From NCBI GenBank assembly GCA_964435625.1, contig CAYTAG010000109.1, positions 1 to 11,052 on the forward strand: a DNA stretch of 11,052 nt, given 5' to 3'. This stretch comes from PXRE01 sp964435625. GTDB taxonomy: Archaea > Halobacteriota > Halobacteria > Halobacteriales > PXRE01. Made by a program: the position numbers and the translations under genes. The notes beneath the pieces were generated by a model. That model searched no databases. It saw only the letters and a program-made list of their open reading frames with translations, and was not told the origin of the DNA. Positions 1 to 7,291 of this stretch are shown one piece after another (positions within the stretch are counted from its first letter, which is position 1; each line of letters starts with the position of its first letter).

Positions 1-856
1 CGAAGCCGTCCATCTCGCTGAGCAGTTGCATCATGGTCCGCTGGACCTCGGCGTCCCCGGATGTCTTGCTCTCGGTGCGCTTGCTGGCGATGGCGTCGAT
101 CTCGTCGATGAAGATGATCGAGGGTTCGTGCTCGGTGGCGACCTGGAACAGGTCCCGGACGAGTTTCGCACCCTCGCCGATGAACTTCTGGACGAGTTCC
201 GAGCCGGCCATCTTGATGAACGTGGCGTCGGTCTCGTTGGCAACCGCTTTCGCCAGCATCGTCTTGCCCGTGCCCGGTGGGCCGTGCAACAGCACCCCCG
301 ACGGCGGGTCGATGCCGACCTGCCGGAACTGGTCGGGATTTTCGAGGGGTTGCTCGACGGTCTCGCGGACCTCGGTGACCTGGTCCTCCAGGCCGCCGAT
401 GTCGGTGTACTCCACCGCCGGGCTCTCGTCGATCTGCATGGCCTGCGCGCGGGCGTCGGTCTCGCTGTCCAGCAACCGCTGGATGGAGAACGAATCGTTG
501 ACGGCGACCCTGTCGCCGGCCTCCAGTTTCTCCTCCATCTTGGCGGTGACTTCCGTGAGCACTTCCTGGTTGTTGCCGTGCTGTTTGACGACCACGCCGT
601 CCTCGCCCAGTTCCTCGACCGTGGCGACGTACAGCGACGTCGTCTTCAGCGTCTCGTTCTCCCGTTCGAGCCGGTCGACCTCCTGTCGCAACTGGCGGCG
701 ACGGTCGCGGGCCTCCTTCAGTTGCTCGGAGAGTTCGTCGTGAATCTCCAGCACGTCTTCGTAGTGGTCCCGCAGGGCCGCCAGCCGTTCCCCGTCGGAC
801 ATGTCGGGGTCGAGGTCGAGTCGCGGACGATCCGGGAGGGACGGACTGCGCGCCAT
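1..856 (-). CDS. pan: Proteasome-activating nucleotidase (PAN), C-terminus cut by window edge
   Basis: AAA+ ATPase that unfolds substrates and feeds them into the archaeal 20S proteasome in the cytoplasm. The 285 visible codons show, in order, an N-terminal coiled coil (about residues 22-72, rich in Glu, Arg and Leu), an OB-like subdomain (about 73-130), and the start of the AAA module: Walker A GPPGTGKT (192-199), an aromatic-hydrophobic-Gly pore loop (F225-I-G227) and Walker B IIFIDEID (247-254). The reading frame runs off base 1 after MDGF. The family is usually a little over 400 residues, so roughly 120 are missing, including the arginine-finger region and the C-terminal HbYX tail that docks the proteasome. 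The ATG at 856 is preferred because a TTTTAG box lies 27 bases upstream; an in-frame ATG at 802 (residue 19) is the alternative. Haloarchaea often carry two PAN paralogues and I cannot say which this is. Confidence 0.96.
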   Translation of the reverse strand, partial: MARSPSLPDRPRLDLDPDMSDGERLAALRDHYEDVLEIHDELSEQLKEARDRRRQLRQEVDRLERENETLKTTSLYVATVEELGEDGVVVKQHGNNQEVLTEVTAKMEEKLEAGDRVAVNDSFSIQRLLDSETDARAQAMQIDESPAVEYTDIGGLEDQVTEVRETVEQPLENPDQFRQVGIDPPSGVLLHGPPGTGKTMLAKAVANETDATFIKMAGSELVQKFIGEGAKLVRDLFQVATEHEPSIIFIDEIDAIASKRTESKTSGDAEVQRTMMQLLSEMDGF

Positions 857-880
857 CTCAATCCATCCTAGCTCCCCACC

Positions 881-886
881 CTAAAA
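881..886 (-). promoter_or_regulatory. Putative TATA box of pan
   Basis: On the minus strand the hexamer TTTTAG is centred about 27 bases before the ATG at 856. No Shine-Dalgarno sequence precedes that ATG, so this spacing predicts a transcript that begins at or within a base or two of the start codon (leaderless). Confidence 0.55.
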
Positions 887-970
887 GTGCCTTTGGGTTG
901 AGGCGTTAGTACGTGGCAAACGCCGAAACCGCAAGACGTGGGGTGATTTGAGGGACGAACGCGCGCCGTT

Positions 971-1000
971 CCTTTAATACCGCTGTCGTACTAATAAAGG
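971..1000. repeat. AT-rich imperfect inverted repeat between pepF and pan
   Basis: The outer arms are CCTTTA (971-976) and TAAAGG (995-1000), with inner arms TAC (978-980) and GTA (988-990). The element stands out in a very GC-rich background. It lies about 30 bases after the pepF stop and about 115-145 bases before the pan start. It could be a pepF transcription terminator (the minus strand carries TTTATT), a distal promoter for pan or a regulator site. Sequence alone does not decide between these. Confidence 0.4.
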
Positions 1001-1031
1001 ACCGCCTGCGTCACGGCCGGGGGACACCGGT

Positions 1032-2822
1032 CTACAGCAGCGTGGCCATCTCGTCGAGTTGCTCGTCGTACTCCCGGATGGCGGTCTCGATGGGCTCGGA
1101 CGTGCTCATGTCTACGCCCGCGTCCTGGAGCAACTCGAGGGGGTACTCGCGGGACCCGCGTTCGAGGAACTCCCGGTAGCGGACGGCCGCCGGTTCGCCC
1201 TCCTCGAGGATCTGACGGGCCAGCGCGACGGCCGCCGACAGCCCCGTCGAATACTGGAACACGTAGTAAGCCCGGTAGAAGTGCGGGATGCGCATCCACT
1301 CCCGGGGGATGTGCTCGTCGAGGACGGCCGGTTCGTAGAAGTCGGCCTTGAGGTCGCCGTAGATCTCGTCCAGGCGGTCCGGCGTGAGCGCCTCGCCGGC
1401 CTCCCTGGCCCGGTGGGCCTGCAACTCGAAGTCCGCGAACATCGCCTGGCGGAACAGCGCCGACCGGACCCGTTCGAGGTACTGGTCGAGGACGTGCCGG
1501 CGGAACCGCTCGTCCTCGACCGTCTCCAGTAGGTGGCGGGTCAACAGCGACTCGTTGACCGTCGAGGCGACCTCCGCGACGAAGATCTCGTAGTCGCTGT
1601 AGACGTACGGCTGGTTCTCGCTGGTCAACTGCGAGTGCAGCGAGTGGCCGAGTTCGTGCGCCAGCGTGAACATCGAGGAGACGTCGTCCTGGTAGTTCAT
1701 GAGGATGTACGGCTGGGTGTCGTAAGTGCTCGAGGAGTACGCGCCCGACCGCTTGCCCTCGTTCTCGTAGACGTCCACCCAGCGGGACTCCAGGCCCTCG
1801 GAGACCCGCGACCGGTAGTCCTCGCCCAGGGCGCCGACGGCCTCGACGACGTACTCTTTGGCCTGCTCGTACTCGACGGTGGGTTCCTCGTCGCTCGCCA
1901 GCGGTGCGTACAGGTCCCACATCCGGAGTTCGTCGACGCCCAGGGCCTCCCGTTTCAGTTCCGCGTGTCGGTGCAGCGCGTCGAGGTTCTCGTGGACGGT
2001 CTCCAGCAGGGTGTCGTACACCTCGACGGGGACGTTGGGCCGGTCCAGCGCCGCCTCGCGGACGGTCTCGTAGCCGCGGGCGCTGGCGATCTTCACGTCG
2101 CCGGTCACGCTCTTCTCGTAGGCCGTCGCGACCGTGTTGCGCAGGTCCGCCCACGTCTCGAAGTACCCCTCGTAGACCCGGCGGCGGAAATCCCGGTCGG
2201 GCCGCTTCAACAGGGTGGTGAAGTTCGAGTTGGTGACCTCGACCGGGTCCCCGTCCGCCCCCTCGACGGTGGGGAACTCGACGTCCGCGTTCGAGAGCAT
2301 CTGGTAGACCTCCTGTGGCCCGGAGAGCACCTCGCCGAACTCCGCCAGCAGGTTCTCGACCTCCGCCGAGCGGGTGTGCTCTTTCATCCGCAGGACGTCG
2401 TCGAAGTAGTGTTCGTACACCGCCAGGCCATCGGTCCCGGCGATCATCGCGTCGAGTTCCTCGTGGGTCAGGTCCTGCAGTTCGGGATCGAGGAAGCTGG
2501 CGGCGCTGTGGGCGTCGTTGGCCAGCGACTTCGCCCGCGCCGCCAGCGCCTGGTAGTGCTGGTCGCGGGTGTCCTCGTCGCGTCGCATCCGGGCGTACGC
2601 ATGCACTTTCTCGACCTTCCGCATGGTCTCCTCGTAGAGTTCCAGCACCGCTAGCAACGTCTCGCCGTCGTCGGTCGCCCGGCCCCGGTAGGTCTCCAGT
2701 TCCTCGATCAGCCCCTCGACCTCCCCGTAGGCCGCCTCCCACTCCTCGTCGGACTCGAAGATGCTCTCCAGGTCCCACTTGTAGGACTCCCCGATCTCGC
2801 TGCGCTCGGAAACGGCACTCAT
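1032..2822 (-). CDS. pepF: Oligoendopeptidase F (M3B family zinc metallopeptidase)
   Basis: Cytoplasmic zinc peptidase of 596 residues that cuts short oligopeptides, probably including those released by the proteasome. The zinc motif HELGH is at 389-393 (H389 and H393 as ligands, E390 as catalytic base), and the third ligand is probably E417 in FVAEVAS. The C-terminal part has the conserved His/Tyr-rich substrate segment HIPREWMRIPHFYRAYY (504-520). Length and the MxxxxxRxEI..YKWDLxxIF start are normal for the PepF/PF01432 plus PF08439 family. The start ATG at 2822 has a GTTTAC box 28 bases upstream, which suits a leaderless transcript. Reading the frame further upstream is not needed. It is followed on the same strand by pan after 175 bases, and it is divergent from the histidine kinase gene. 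Confidence 0.95.
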   Translation of the reverse strand: MSAVSERSEIGESYKWDLESIFESDEEWEAAYGEVEGLIEELETYRGRATDDGETLLAVLELYEETMRKVEKVHAYARMRRDEDTRDQHYQALAARAKSLANDAHSAASFLDPELQDLTHEELDAMIAGTDGLAVYEHYFDDVLRMKEHTRSAEVENLLAEFGEVLSGPQEVYQMLSNADVEFPTVEGADGDPVEVTNSNFTTLLKRPDRDFRRRVYEGYFETWADLRNTVATAYEKSVTGDVKIASARGYETVREAALDRPNVPVEVYDTLLETVHENLDALHRHAELKREALGVDELRMWDLYAPLASDEEPTVEYEQAKEYVVEAVGALGEDYRSRVSEGLESRWVDVYENEGKRSGAYSSSTYDTQPYILMNYQDDVSSMFTLAHELGHSLHSQLTSENQPYVYSDYEIFVAEVASTVNESLLTRHLLETVEDERFRRHVLDQYLERVRSALFRQAMFADFELQAHRAREAGEALTPDRLDEIYGDLKADFYEPAVLDEHIPREWMRIPHFYRAYYVFQYSTGLSAAVALARQILEEGEPAAVRYREFLERGSREYPLELLQDAGVDMSTSEPIETAIREYDEQLDEMATLL

Positions 2823-2847
2823 GCACGTCTCTCACTATCGGTCGCTG

Positions 2848-2853
2848 GTAAAC
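2848..2853 (-). promoter_or_regulatory. Putative TATA box of pepF
   Basis: GTTTAC on the minus strand is centred 28 bases before the pepF ATG. There is no Shine-Dalgarno between it and the start, so leaderless initiation is inferred. It is only a partial match to the haloarchaeal TTTAWA-type box. Confidence 0.45.
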
Positions 2854-2871
2854 GTTGGCATCTCCGTCGGC

Positions 2872-2877
2872 TTTACC
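2872..2877 (+). promoter_or_regulatory. Putative TATA box of the histidine kinase gene
   Basis: TTTACC on the plus strand would place transcription start near base 2900. That coincides with an in-frame GTG at 2901 and is about 60 bases before the ATG at 2961. Its back-to-back position with the pepF box puts both promoters within about 30 bases of each other, so the two divergent genes could share control. Confidence 0.4.
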
Positions 2878-2960
2878 GGAGTCGGCCCAGGGGCACGCAG
2901 GTGCCCACCGCAGGCCCCGAACGGTGGCCGAACCGACACGACTATGCACCGCCTCGATCA

Positions 2961-4640
2961 ATGCCAGACGTGGTCTCTCCGGGGTACGTGGCCGTTCCGC
3001 TGCTCGCCGGGATCGTCTCGGTGGCGGTAGCGTGGAGTACCCTCGAACACCGCGACGATCCGCTCGGCCGCCCGTTCGTCGCGCTGATGGTCCTCATCGC
3101 GGTCTGGGCGTTCGCCGACGCCGCCAAGTTCGCGACCGCGGACGTCGACCCGATGGTGGTGCTGACGCGTCTCACGTTCACGCTCGGGGCGTTCGTCCCG
3201 ACCGTCTGGCTGGTGCTGACGGCGCGGTACGCCGGGTTCGGGGACGTGCTGACCCGCCGACGGGTCGGGTTACTGCTGGCGGAGCCGACCCTGATGACGC
3301 TTCTCGCCTGGACGAACCCGGTCCACCAGGTCCTCTGGTCGGCGCCGCACCTCGAGGGCGAGACGCCGGCCGTCCTCTCGGCGACCTCCGGCCCGGCGTT
3401 CTACGGCCACCTCCTCTACGCGTACCTGCTGATCGTCCTGGGGGTCGCCCTGCTGTCGTGGGTGTTCGTCCGCGCGGCGACCATCTACCGCCGGCAGGCC
3501 GGACTGCTCGCGGTCGGGGCCGCGGTCCCGACCCTGGCCAACGTCGCCTTCGTCCTCGGGTTGAGCCCGATCCCCGACGTGGACCTGACGTCCTCGACGT
3601 TCGCCGTGACCGGCGCCGTCTTCGGGCTCGCGCTGTTCGAGTTCGACCTGCTGGACCTCCGTCCTGAGGCGCGCCAGCGAGCCATCGAGGAGTTCGGCAC
3701 CGGGGTCGTCGTGACCGACGCCGAGGGCCGCGTGGTCCACGTCAACGACGTCGCCCGGCGGGCGCTGTCGGGGGACGTGGCGGTCGGCACCGACGCCACC
3801 GACCTCCTGTCGGTCGCGGACGTCACCGACGTGGACGGCCGGGTCCAGCGCACCGACGTCGAGGGGTCCCGGCGGTTCTACGACTACCGCGTGACCCCGC
3901 TTTACGACCGCCGCGACGACCTGGTTGGCCACGTCGTCGCGCTCCGGGACGTCACCGAACTCCGGGGGTACGAGCAACGCATGGAGGTCACCAACCGCAT
4001 CCTGCGGCACAACCTCCGCAACGACGTCAACAAGATCATCGGGTGGGCCGACCAGCTCGAACCGCACGTCGACGACGCGGGCGCGGACGTCCTGGCGAAC
4101 ATCGAGGCCGTCGCCCGGGACCTGGCGGAATTGAGCCGGGAGGCCTCCCGGATCGACTCGACGCTGTTCGAGCGGGACGGCGACCGGGTCGCGGTCGACC
4201 TCGACGCCGCGGTCCGGCCGATCATGGCGGACTGCCGGGAGCGGTGGCCGGACGTGGTCCTGCGGTACGAACCCGGCGGCGACTACCGGGTGCTGGCCCC
4301 CGACGGGGAACTCCTGTCGGCGGCGATCCGCAACGCCGTCGAGAACGCCGTCGAGTACAACGACGCCCCCGACCCCCGCGTGACCGTCCGGACCCGGCGG
4401 GAGGTCGAGGACGGCGCGCCCTGGATCCGCCTGGAGGTCGCCGACAACGGTCCCGGCGTCCCGGACATCGAGCGGGAGACCCTGTTCCGGGGCACCGAAA
4501 CCGCCCTGCAACACGGCAGCGGCCTGGGCCTGTGGGTGATCAACTGGGTCGTCACCGCCGCCGGGGGCGACCTGGACTTCCGACCGAACGACCCGCGGGG
4601 CAGCGTCGTCGTCCTCCGGTTGCGGTCGGCCGGCGACTGA
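2961..4640 (+). CDS. 7TM-PAS sensor histidine kinase (orphan)
   Basis: Membrane sensor kinase of 559 residues from the ATG at 2961. About seven hydrophobic segments (near 8-26, 37-54, 68-89, 101-117, 147-170, 180-200 and 213-229) match the 7TM histidine-kinase N-terminal domain type. A PAS domain follows (about 240-335, GVVVTDAEGRVVHVN and VVALRDVTE). The H-box RILRHNLRNDVNKIIG carries the likely phospho-acceptor H350. The ATPase domain has the N-box around N457-N462, G1 box DNGPGV (495-500) and G2 box GSGLGLW (519-525). The ligand is unknown and no response regulator is encoded nearby. An in-frame GTG at 2901 would add 20 hydrophilic residues and fits leaderless spacing from the TATA-like box. 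I prefer 2961 because family members usually enter TM1 within about ten residues, but the start is uncertain. Confidence 0.9.
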   Translation: MPDVVSPGYVAVPLLAGIVSVAVAWSTLEHRDDPLGRPFVALMVLIAVWAFADAAKFATADVDPMVVLTRLTFTLGAFVPTVWLVLTARYAGFGDVLTRRRVGLLLAEPTLMTLLAWTNPVHQVLWSAPHLEGETPAVLSATSGPAFYGHLLYAYLLIVLGVALLSWVFVRAATIYRRQAGLLAVGAAVPTLANVAFVLGLSPIPDVDLTSSTFAVTGAVFGLALFEFDLLDLRPEARQRAIEEFGTGVVVTDAEGRVVHVNDVARRALSGDVAVGTDATDLLSVADVTDVDGRVQRTDVEGSRRFYDYRVTPLYDRRDDLVGHVVALRDVTELRGYEQRMEVTNRILRHNLRNDVNKIIGWADQLEPHVDDAGADVLANIEAVARDLAELSREASRIDSTLFERDGDRVAVDLDAAVRPIMADCRERWPDVVLRYEPGGDYRVLAPDGELLSAAIRNAVENAVEYNDAPDPRVTVRTRREVEDGAPWIRLEVADNGPGVPDIERETLFRGTETALQHGSGLGLWVINWVVTAAGGDLDFRPNDPRGSVVVLRLRSAGD

Positions 4641-4647
4641 AAGACCC

Positions 4648-5460
4648 CTATTCCTCGTCGATCCCGTCTGCGACCCGCCCGGCCACCCGCGCACCCGTGA
4701 GCCGTTGCACCCGCCGCCGCTCGAACATCGCCCTGGCGCTGGCGGCCGCCTCCTCGTCGCGCTCGAAGGCGAGGTCGGGATACGCCACGTCGACCAGCAC
4801 CAGCGGCTCGGCCGGCGCCGGCGGAATCCCCTCGTGACCGGTCAACGCCCGGTCGGACAGCGCCGCGTCGACGCGGTCCATCCCGGCCTCGTCGTCGGCG
4901 ACCTCGGCCAGCACCGAGACGGTCCGGCGGACCTGCTGGCGACTGAACCCCGGCGCTCGCACGGTTACGACCAGGAATGGACCGTCGCGGGTCACCTCGA
5001 TCGCCGACGCCTCGCGGACGGTCCCCTCGTCGTCGGGGGTGAGGTTGTGCACGTCGTGAGTACCCTCGAAGCGGGCCGCAGCCTCGCGCGCACGCGACGC
5101 GCTCGCGTCGGGCGCGTGGAGGTAGTAGGCGTAGGTCCGGCTCTCGGCGTGGTGGGTCGCGTGGAAGTCCGTGGGAGTCTCGGCGCTGGCCCACGCCCGC
5201 ACGTCCGCCGGAAGTTCGCCGTTCAGCGCCCGGGGTGCGAGCCAGTCGGGGGCCTCGAACGCGATCGTCTGGGCGAGCGCGGAGACGCCAGCGTCGGTTC
5301 GGCCTGCAGCGGCGTAGCCCGGGGGCTTGTCCGCGTCGGAGGCCAGGACGCCCAGGTCGCGGAGTGCGTCGAACAGGGCGTCCTCGACGGTCGGCACGTC
5401 CGGTTGGCGCTGGAAGCCGCGGTAGGCCGTGCCGTCGTAGGCGACCCGGAACGCGCGCAT
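4648..5460 (-). CDS. truA: tRNA pseudouridine synthase A
   Basis: Converts uridines of the tRNA anticodon stem-loop (positions 38-40 in characterised TruA enzymes) to pseudouridine. The 270-residue protein begins with MRAFRVAYDGTAYRGFQRQP, typical of TruA, and has the catalytic loop AAGRTDAGVSAL with nucleophile D56. It also has the conserved RTYAYYL (108-114) and FEGTHDVHNL (131-140) motifs. Length is normal for the archaeal family. The minus-strand ATG at 5460 has a TTATCA box 26-27 bases upstream and no Shine-Dalgarno, pointing to a leaderless transcript. It converges with the histidine kinase gene with only 7 bases between the stops and no visible terminator there, so the transcripts probably overlap. 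The upstream region is shared with the divergent antitoxin gene. Confidence 0.95.
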   Translation of the reverse strand: MRAFRVAYDGTAYRGFQRQPDVPTVEDALFDALRDLGVLASDADKPPGYAAAGRTDAGVSALAQTIAFEAPDWLAPRALNGELPADVRAWASAETPTDFHATHHAESRTYAYYLHAPDASASRAREAAARFEGTHDVHNLTPDDEGTVREASAIEVTRDGPFLVVTVRAPGFSRQQVRRTVSVLAEVADDEAGMDRVDAALSDRALTGHEGIPPAPAEPLVLVDVAYPDLAFERDEEAAASARAMFERRRVQRLTGARVAGRVADGIDEE

Positions 5461-5483
5461 GGCCGCCGATTCGCTCCGAACCT

Positions 5484-5489
5484 TGATAA
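5484..5489 (-). promoter_or_regulatory. Putative TATA box of truA
   Basis: TTATCA on the minus strand is centred 26-27 bases before the truA ATG, in the usual position for a leaderless haloarchaeal promoter. Confidence 0.5.
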
Positions 5490-5497
5490 GGGATGGC

Positions 5498-5509
5498 GTA
5501 ACCAGTTAC
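5498..5509. promoter_or_regulatory. Inverted repeat between the truA and vapB-like promoters
   Basis: GTAACCAGTTAC has two perfect 5-base arms (GTAAC and GTTAC) around a 2-base centre. Its centre is about 44 bases from the truA start and about 48 bases from the antitoxin start. It therefore lies just outside both TATA/BRE regions and almost midway between them. It could be an operator for a dimeric regulator, possibly the ribbon-helix-helix protein encoded next to it. That role is inference. Confidence 0.4.
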
Positions 5510-5520
5510 CGGCACGGGAG

Positions 5521-5526
5521 TATATG
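5521..5526 (+). promoter_or_regulatory. Putative TATA box of the VapB-like antitoxin gene
   Basis: TATATG within an AT-rich stretch is centred 28-29 bases before the ATG at 5552. It supports that ATG over the in-frame ATG at 5528, which would overlap the promoter. Confidence 0.55.
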
Positions 5527-5551
5527 TATGCCCAGAACTAACCACACAGAT

Positions 5552-5779
5552 ATGGGTAGCAAGAACGTCAGTCTCCGCGAGGACGTTTACCGGCGGCTCA
5601 AGGAAGAGAAGGACGACGACGAGAGCTTTTCGGAGGTCGTCGAGCGACTGCTCGACCGGGGAGACCATCCCCTGTACGAACTCGTCGGGACGCTCGACGA
5701 TGAGGAGGTCGAACGCATCCGCGAGCGGACCGAGGAGTTCCGCCGGAGCGTCGACGAGGGGATGGGCCGACCCGTCTGA
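5552..5779 (+). CDS. VapB-type antitoxin (UPF0330/DUF217-like), orphan
   Basis: Small acidic protein of 75 residues. The N-terminal half (KNVSL strand, helix REDVYRRLKEEK, helix SFSEVVERLLD) looks like a ribbon-helix-helix DNA-binding unit of the archaeal VapB/UPF0330 family. The second half (about 40-75, rich in Glu and Arg) would be the toxin-binding segment. VapB proteins neutralise PIN-domain VapC ribonucleases and repress their own operon. No PIN toxin gene is present here: the next gene, hisS, is on the opposite strand with its stop 15 bases away. The start at 5552 is chosen because the TATA-like box sits 28 bases upstream; ATG 5528 is in frame and would add 8 residues. It may work alone as a regulator, act with a distant toxin, or be a relic whose toxin was lost. 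Confidence 0.85.
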   Translation: MGSKNVSLREDVYRRLKEEKDDDESFSEVVERLLDRGDHPLYELVGTLDDEEVERIRERTEEFRRSVDEGMGRPV

Positions 5780-5794
5780 CGACGGGTGGACCGA

Positions 5795-7099
5795 TTACGC
5801 GAAGTCGTCGTAGGTCGGACGCTCGTGGTCGCCCGGGAACTCCTCGACCGGCACCTGGGTCTGGTCGCCGGTGGCCATGTCCTTGATCGTCACCTCGTCG
5901 TTGGCCAGGTCACGCTCGCCGACGATGACGACCGTCTCGGCGTTGATCGAGTCGGCGTAGTCCATCTGGGCGCCGAACGACCGGCCGGCGACGTCGCTCT
6001 CGACGACGTGGCCGCGCTGGCGCAACTGCCGGGCAATCGGTGCGGCTACCTCCCGGACGTCGCCGGCCTGCAGGACGTAGTAGTCCGTCGAGACGGCCTC
6101 GGCGCCCTCGGGCCAGACGCCGGCCCGCTGCATGAGCAGCGAGAGGGTCGCGTACCCGGGCGCGATCCCGACCGCGGGGGTCGGCGGGCCGCCGAAGCTC
6201 TCGATGAGGTCGTCGTAGCGGCCGCCGCCGAAGATCGACCGGGAGACCTCGCCCGCCGAGTCGAAGCATTCGAAGACCGCACCGGTGTAGTAGTCCAGCC
6301 CCCGGGCGGTTTCCAGCGAGAGGGTGCAGTACTCCCGGACGCCGAAGTCCTCGGTCGCAGCGAGGATCGCCCGGAGGTTCTCGACGCCCGTCCGGACGCG
6401 GTCGGTGTCCGCGAACGCCGCGATCTCGTCGAGGTCGCCGCCCTTCAGGAGGTCGTCCAACTGGCTCGCCTGGTCGTGGGTCAACCCTGCCTCGACCAGG
6501 AGGTCGTAGTACTCCTCGCGTTCGACCTTCGTGCTCTTGTCGACCGCGCGGATGCCCGCCTCGGTGTCGACGTCGTCGCCGAACGTCGCCAGCAGGCCGC
6601 CGAGGACGTCGCGGTGGTTGACCCGGAACTCGAAGTCCTCCGCGGTCAGTCCGAGGTCCGTGAACGCGTCGGCGACCACCGCCAGCACCTCGGCGTCGGC
6701 TTCGGGGGCCGACGAGCCGAAAACGTCCACGTTCGTCTGGTAGAACTCCCGGAACCGGCCCTGCTGGACCTGCTCGTAGCGCCAGAACGGCCGCGTCGAA
6801 ACCCACTTGATCGGCTTGGAGAGTTCCTGGCCCCTGTCGACGACCATCCGGGCGACGGTGGGCGTCAACTCGGGAGTCATCGCCACGTGGCGGCCGCCCT
6901 TGTCCTCGAAGCTGTACATCTCCTCGACGATCTCCTCGCCGCTCTTGTCGGCGTACATCCGCGCCCGTTCGAGCGCGGGCGTGCCGATCTCCCGGAAGCC
7001 GTACCGGCGGGCCGTCCCCTCGATTGCGTCCATCGCGGCCCGGCGGCCGGCCATCTCCTCCGGGTAGAAGTCCCGGAACCCCTTCAGGCGGTCGTACAT
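5795..7099 (-). CDS. hisS: Histidyl-tRNA synthetase
   Basis: Class II synthetase of 434 residues that charges tRNA-His in the cytoplasm. The protein starts MYDRLKGFRDFYPEE, the usual HisS beginning. Motif 2 is RPFWRYEQVQQGRFREFYQ (103-121). The histidine-specific motif GLDYYTGAVFE is at 267-277, and motif 3 is GGGRYDDLIESFGGPPTPAVGIAPG, running from 291 to 315. The anticodon-binding domain (about 335-430) follows, with AGRSFGAQMDYADSINAETVV-type sequence. The minus-strand ATG at 7099 is certain by homology, although the frame stays open a further 240 codons upstream; that extension is only a GC-rich shadow of the cheW region. A weak TTCAAG sequence (about 7124-7129) is 27 bases upstream. It converges with the antitoxin gene and diverges from cheW. 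Confidence 0.97.
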   Translation of the reverse strand: MYDRLKGFRDFYPEEMAGRRAAMDAIEGTARRYGFREIGTPALERARMYADKSGEEIVEEMYSFEDKGGRHVAMTPELTPTVARMVVDRGQELSKPIKWVSTRPFWRYEQVQQGRFREFYQTNVDVFGSSAPEADAEVLAVVADAFTDLGLTAEDFEFRVNHRDVLGGLLATFGDDVDTEAGIRAVDKSTKVEREEYYDLLVEAGLTHDQASQLDDLLKGGDLDEIAAFADTDRVRTGVENLRAILAATEDFGVREYCTLSLETARGLDYYTGAVFECFDSAGEVSRSIFGGGRYDDLIESFGGPPTPAVGIAPGYATLSLLMQRAGVWPEGAEAVSTDYYVLQAGDVREVAAPIARQLRQRGHVVESDVAGRSFGAQMDYADSINAETVVIVGERDLANDEVTIKDMATGDQTQVPVEEFPGDHERPTYDDFA

Positions 7100-7252
7100 A
7101 CGGTCGGGTTCGGGAAGGGCGGCCTTGAACGGTTCGCTCCCGACGCGAGGTCGGGGTCGAGGCATCGAGCGTGGAGCGCGGGGGACTTCCGGCGGTCGCG
7201 TCCGACCCCACGGTCGTGGGCCGCTTGGCAGTCCGGGCCCGGGCCACCAAGG

Positions 7253-7258
7253 TTTATG
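7253..7258 (+). promoter_or_regulatory. Putative TATA box of the cheW unit
   Basis: TTTATG is the only A/T-rich hexamer in the 192-base divergent region (7100-7291). It would start transcription near 7283, giving a leader of about 9 bases before the ATG at 7292. The ATG inside the box (7256) is in frame with cheW, but it lacks promoter sequence of its own upstream. Apart from short GC palindromes I see nothing else in the gap. Confidence 0.5.
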
Positions 7259-7291
7259 TCTCTCGGTGAGAACGCCAGTCAGAGCGAAGGT

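Noticed and set aside
991..2961. Long open frame (656 codons) overlapping pepF on the same strand
   Set aside because: It is a frame-shifted shadow of pepF, made of Arg, Gly and Pro runs with no family motif. The pepF frame carries the zinc motif and full family length.
5780..5794. Hidden vapC toxin fragment after the antitoxin gene
   Set aside because: Only 15 bases separate the antitoxin stop from the hisS stop, and no PIN-domain sequence is visible in any frame near it.
7233..7245. Palindromes CCGGGCCCGG and GGCCCGGGCC upstream of the cheW TATA box
   Set aside because: Pure G/C palindromes of 10 bases are expected often in DNA of this composition, and nothing else supports an operator.
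5786..7291. Very long plus-strand frame across hisS joined to cheW
   Set aside because: The part opposite hisS is an antisense shadow typical of GC-rich DNA. Only the CheW domain from 7292 is protein-like.
7100..7291. tRNA or other structured RNA gene in the hisS-cheW gap
   Set aside because: No cloverleaf, T-loop consensus or CCA-adjacent acceptor stem was found. Only a 5-base stem (7207-7220) and GC palindromes are present.
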